NCBI GenBank assembly: GCA_008729055.1
Contig: SDUX01000042.1
Coordinates: 1 to 39,484, forward strand
Origin: Pyropia haitanensis
Taxonomy: Eukaryota > Rhodophyta > Bangiophyceae > Bangiales > Bangiaceae
Direction: 5' to 3'
Length of the DNA stretch: 39,484 bases
Shown here: in pieces, positions 38,890 to 39,484 of the stretch
Numbering within the stretch: the first letter of the stretch is position 1
Layout: each line of letters begins with the position of its first letter
Translations under genes and position numbers: made by a program
Notes under the pieces: generated by a model
What the model was told of the DNA's origin: nothing
The model's database searches: none
The model's input: only the letters and a program-made list of their open reading frames with translations

Positions 38890-39484
38890 GGTGCCGAGGC
38901 CGGGGCGGCCGCGGCGGCGGCGGCTGCTGACCGATCCGCCGCGGCCGCGGCCACTGCGGATGGCGCGGCGGGGCGGGCGGCGGCGGCGGTGGCGGCCGCC
39001 GCCGCCGCGCGGAGCGGGCGGGGGTGGGCGCGGCGGCGGGGGGGGGTCTGCTGCCGCCGCCGCCTCTGCCGCCGCCGTCTCCCGCCAGTCGGCCCGGGTG
39101 GCGGGGGAGGCGGCGGCGGCTGCGGCGGCTGCAGCGGCCGCGGCGGCGGCGGCGGCAGCGGGCGGTGCTGCCGCCGCCGCCACCGCCCCCACCCCCCCCC
39201 ACCTCCACCCCCGCCCCTTCGCCCACGCCGCGTGCGCCGCCCGCCTCGACGCCCTCATCGGGGCCCTGTCCGCCACGTCCACCTCGGCGGTGGCGACGGC
39301 GGCGGAGCTCTCCCACCTCAAGGCCCTCGTCGGCCACCTCCTCCTCTCCCAGGCGGCCGCCGTCATCGCCGGCGTCCGGGACCAGGTGTCGACCATCACC
39401 AAGGAGGTGTGCCTGGCGATGCGCGCCTACGTGGCCGCCCGGGTGGCGAGAGAACAATGGGCTGCTGGATGCGGTGCTGACGGA
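38000..39484 (+). CDS. Ala-rich, mostly helical protein (partial; frame changes; runs off the window)
   Basis: Coding-like islands on plus, in different frames: TLRRLRAALSAVSSSVAETAVV (~38010-38075); GLDARAGRLEGATARLAAAV and VDARLGRLEGVL (~38145-38280), heptad-like; ADCLRAAVGAAEAVAAAVTEAA (~38470-38540, shown in part); ADVKAAAAAAAAAEAGAEAG (~38845-38905); and a final intact stretch at 39206-39484 with AACAARLDALIGALSATSTS, HLKALVGHLLLSQ and VSTITKEVCLAMRAYVAARV. The islands are each amphipathic and Ala-rich, and the joins fall at G/C homopolymers, so single-base errors in one real gene are a fair reading. Coiled-coil or structural role inferred; no known domain. Confidence 0.35.

Overview
The window reads as nuclear DNA of a very GC-rich eukaryote. 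Evidence: a Ty3/Gypsy retrotransposon, a transposase gene with a GTATGT...CAG intron, TATA boxes, E2F-like promoter motifs, Ala/Gly/Pro homopolymer coding, triplet microsatellites and minisatellites. No bacterial operon, Shine-Dalgarno pattern, rRNA or tRNA was seen. The species cannot be fixed from sequence alone; a GC-rich alga (a Bangiales red alga or a green alga) is my weak guess, and a chytrid-like lineage is an alternative. The first ~450 bases carry many one-base differences from a second copy at 10.0-10.5 kb, so the left edge looks like a contig end.

Region 1 (1-15257) is a head-to-tail array of a ~10-kb unit. Each unit reads, right to left on the minus strand: a 0.8-1.3 kb upstream segment with a nested 56-bp palindrome; a compact promoter (E2F-like sites, TTTGAA boxes, TATAAAAG); then a long gene. 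That gene encodes a C2H2 finger, a large central region, a tyrosine-recombinase-like C-terminal box (GH...Y) and, after a frame break in a C11 run, a RecQ-type helicase domain with motifs I-III. Upstream of each gene lie ~1.9-kb G-rich 'R' units (3181-5070, 5071-7026, 13314-15257). They are built of minisatellite subrepeats and flanked by a recurring dyad motif, GGACGTACC-N9-GACGTC-N8-GGTACGTCC. The R units always end at the same point (TATAGTAGGGT), yet that end is joined to another R unit, to the middle of the helicase domain, and to the middle of a Gypsy pol gene. This composite recombinase-helicase array is the main candidate for an undescribed mobile or telomere-associated system.

Region 2 (15258-24170) is a transposon graveyard. 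It holds a 3'-truncated Gypsy element on the minus strand (gag, a -1 slippery site, protease, reverse transcriptase, start of RNase H), a small two-finger C2H2 protein gene (minus), and a spliced, once-frameshifted CMC/Plavaka-like transposase gene (plus).

Region 3 (24174-27084) is bounded by ~79% identical 56-bp inverted repeats. It contains exactly 310-bp tandem satellite units interrupted by a 66-bp (22-codon) minisatellite.

Region 4 (27690-33060) is extremely GC-rich, with all frames open, so reading frames there mean little. A decayed SF1 (UPF1/SEN1-like) helicase relic lies at its right end (minus).

Region 5 (33076-36555) holds one well-formed gene (minus) for a large P-loop NTPase of unrecognised family, with a TATA box near 36730. 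From ~37.0 kb to the end are a 38-bp triplicate, G/C-rich low-complexity DNA and an Ala-rich helical coding region (plus) that runs off the window.
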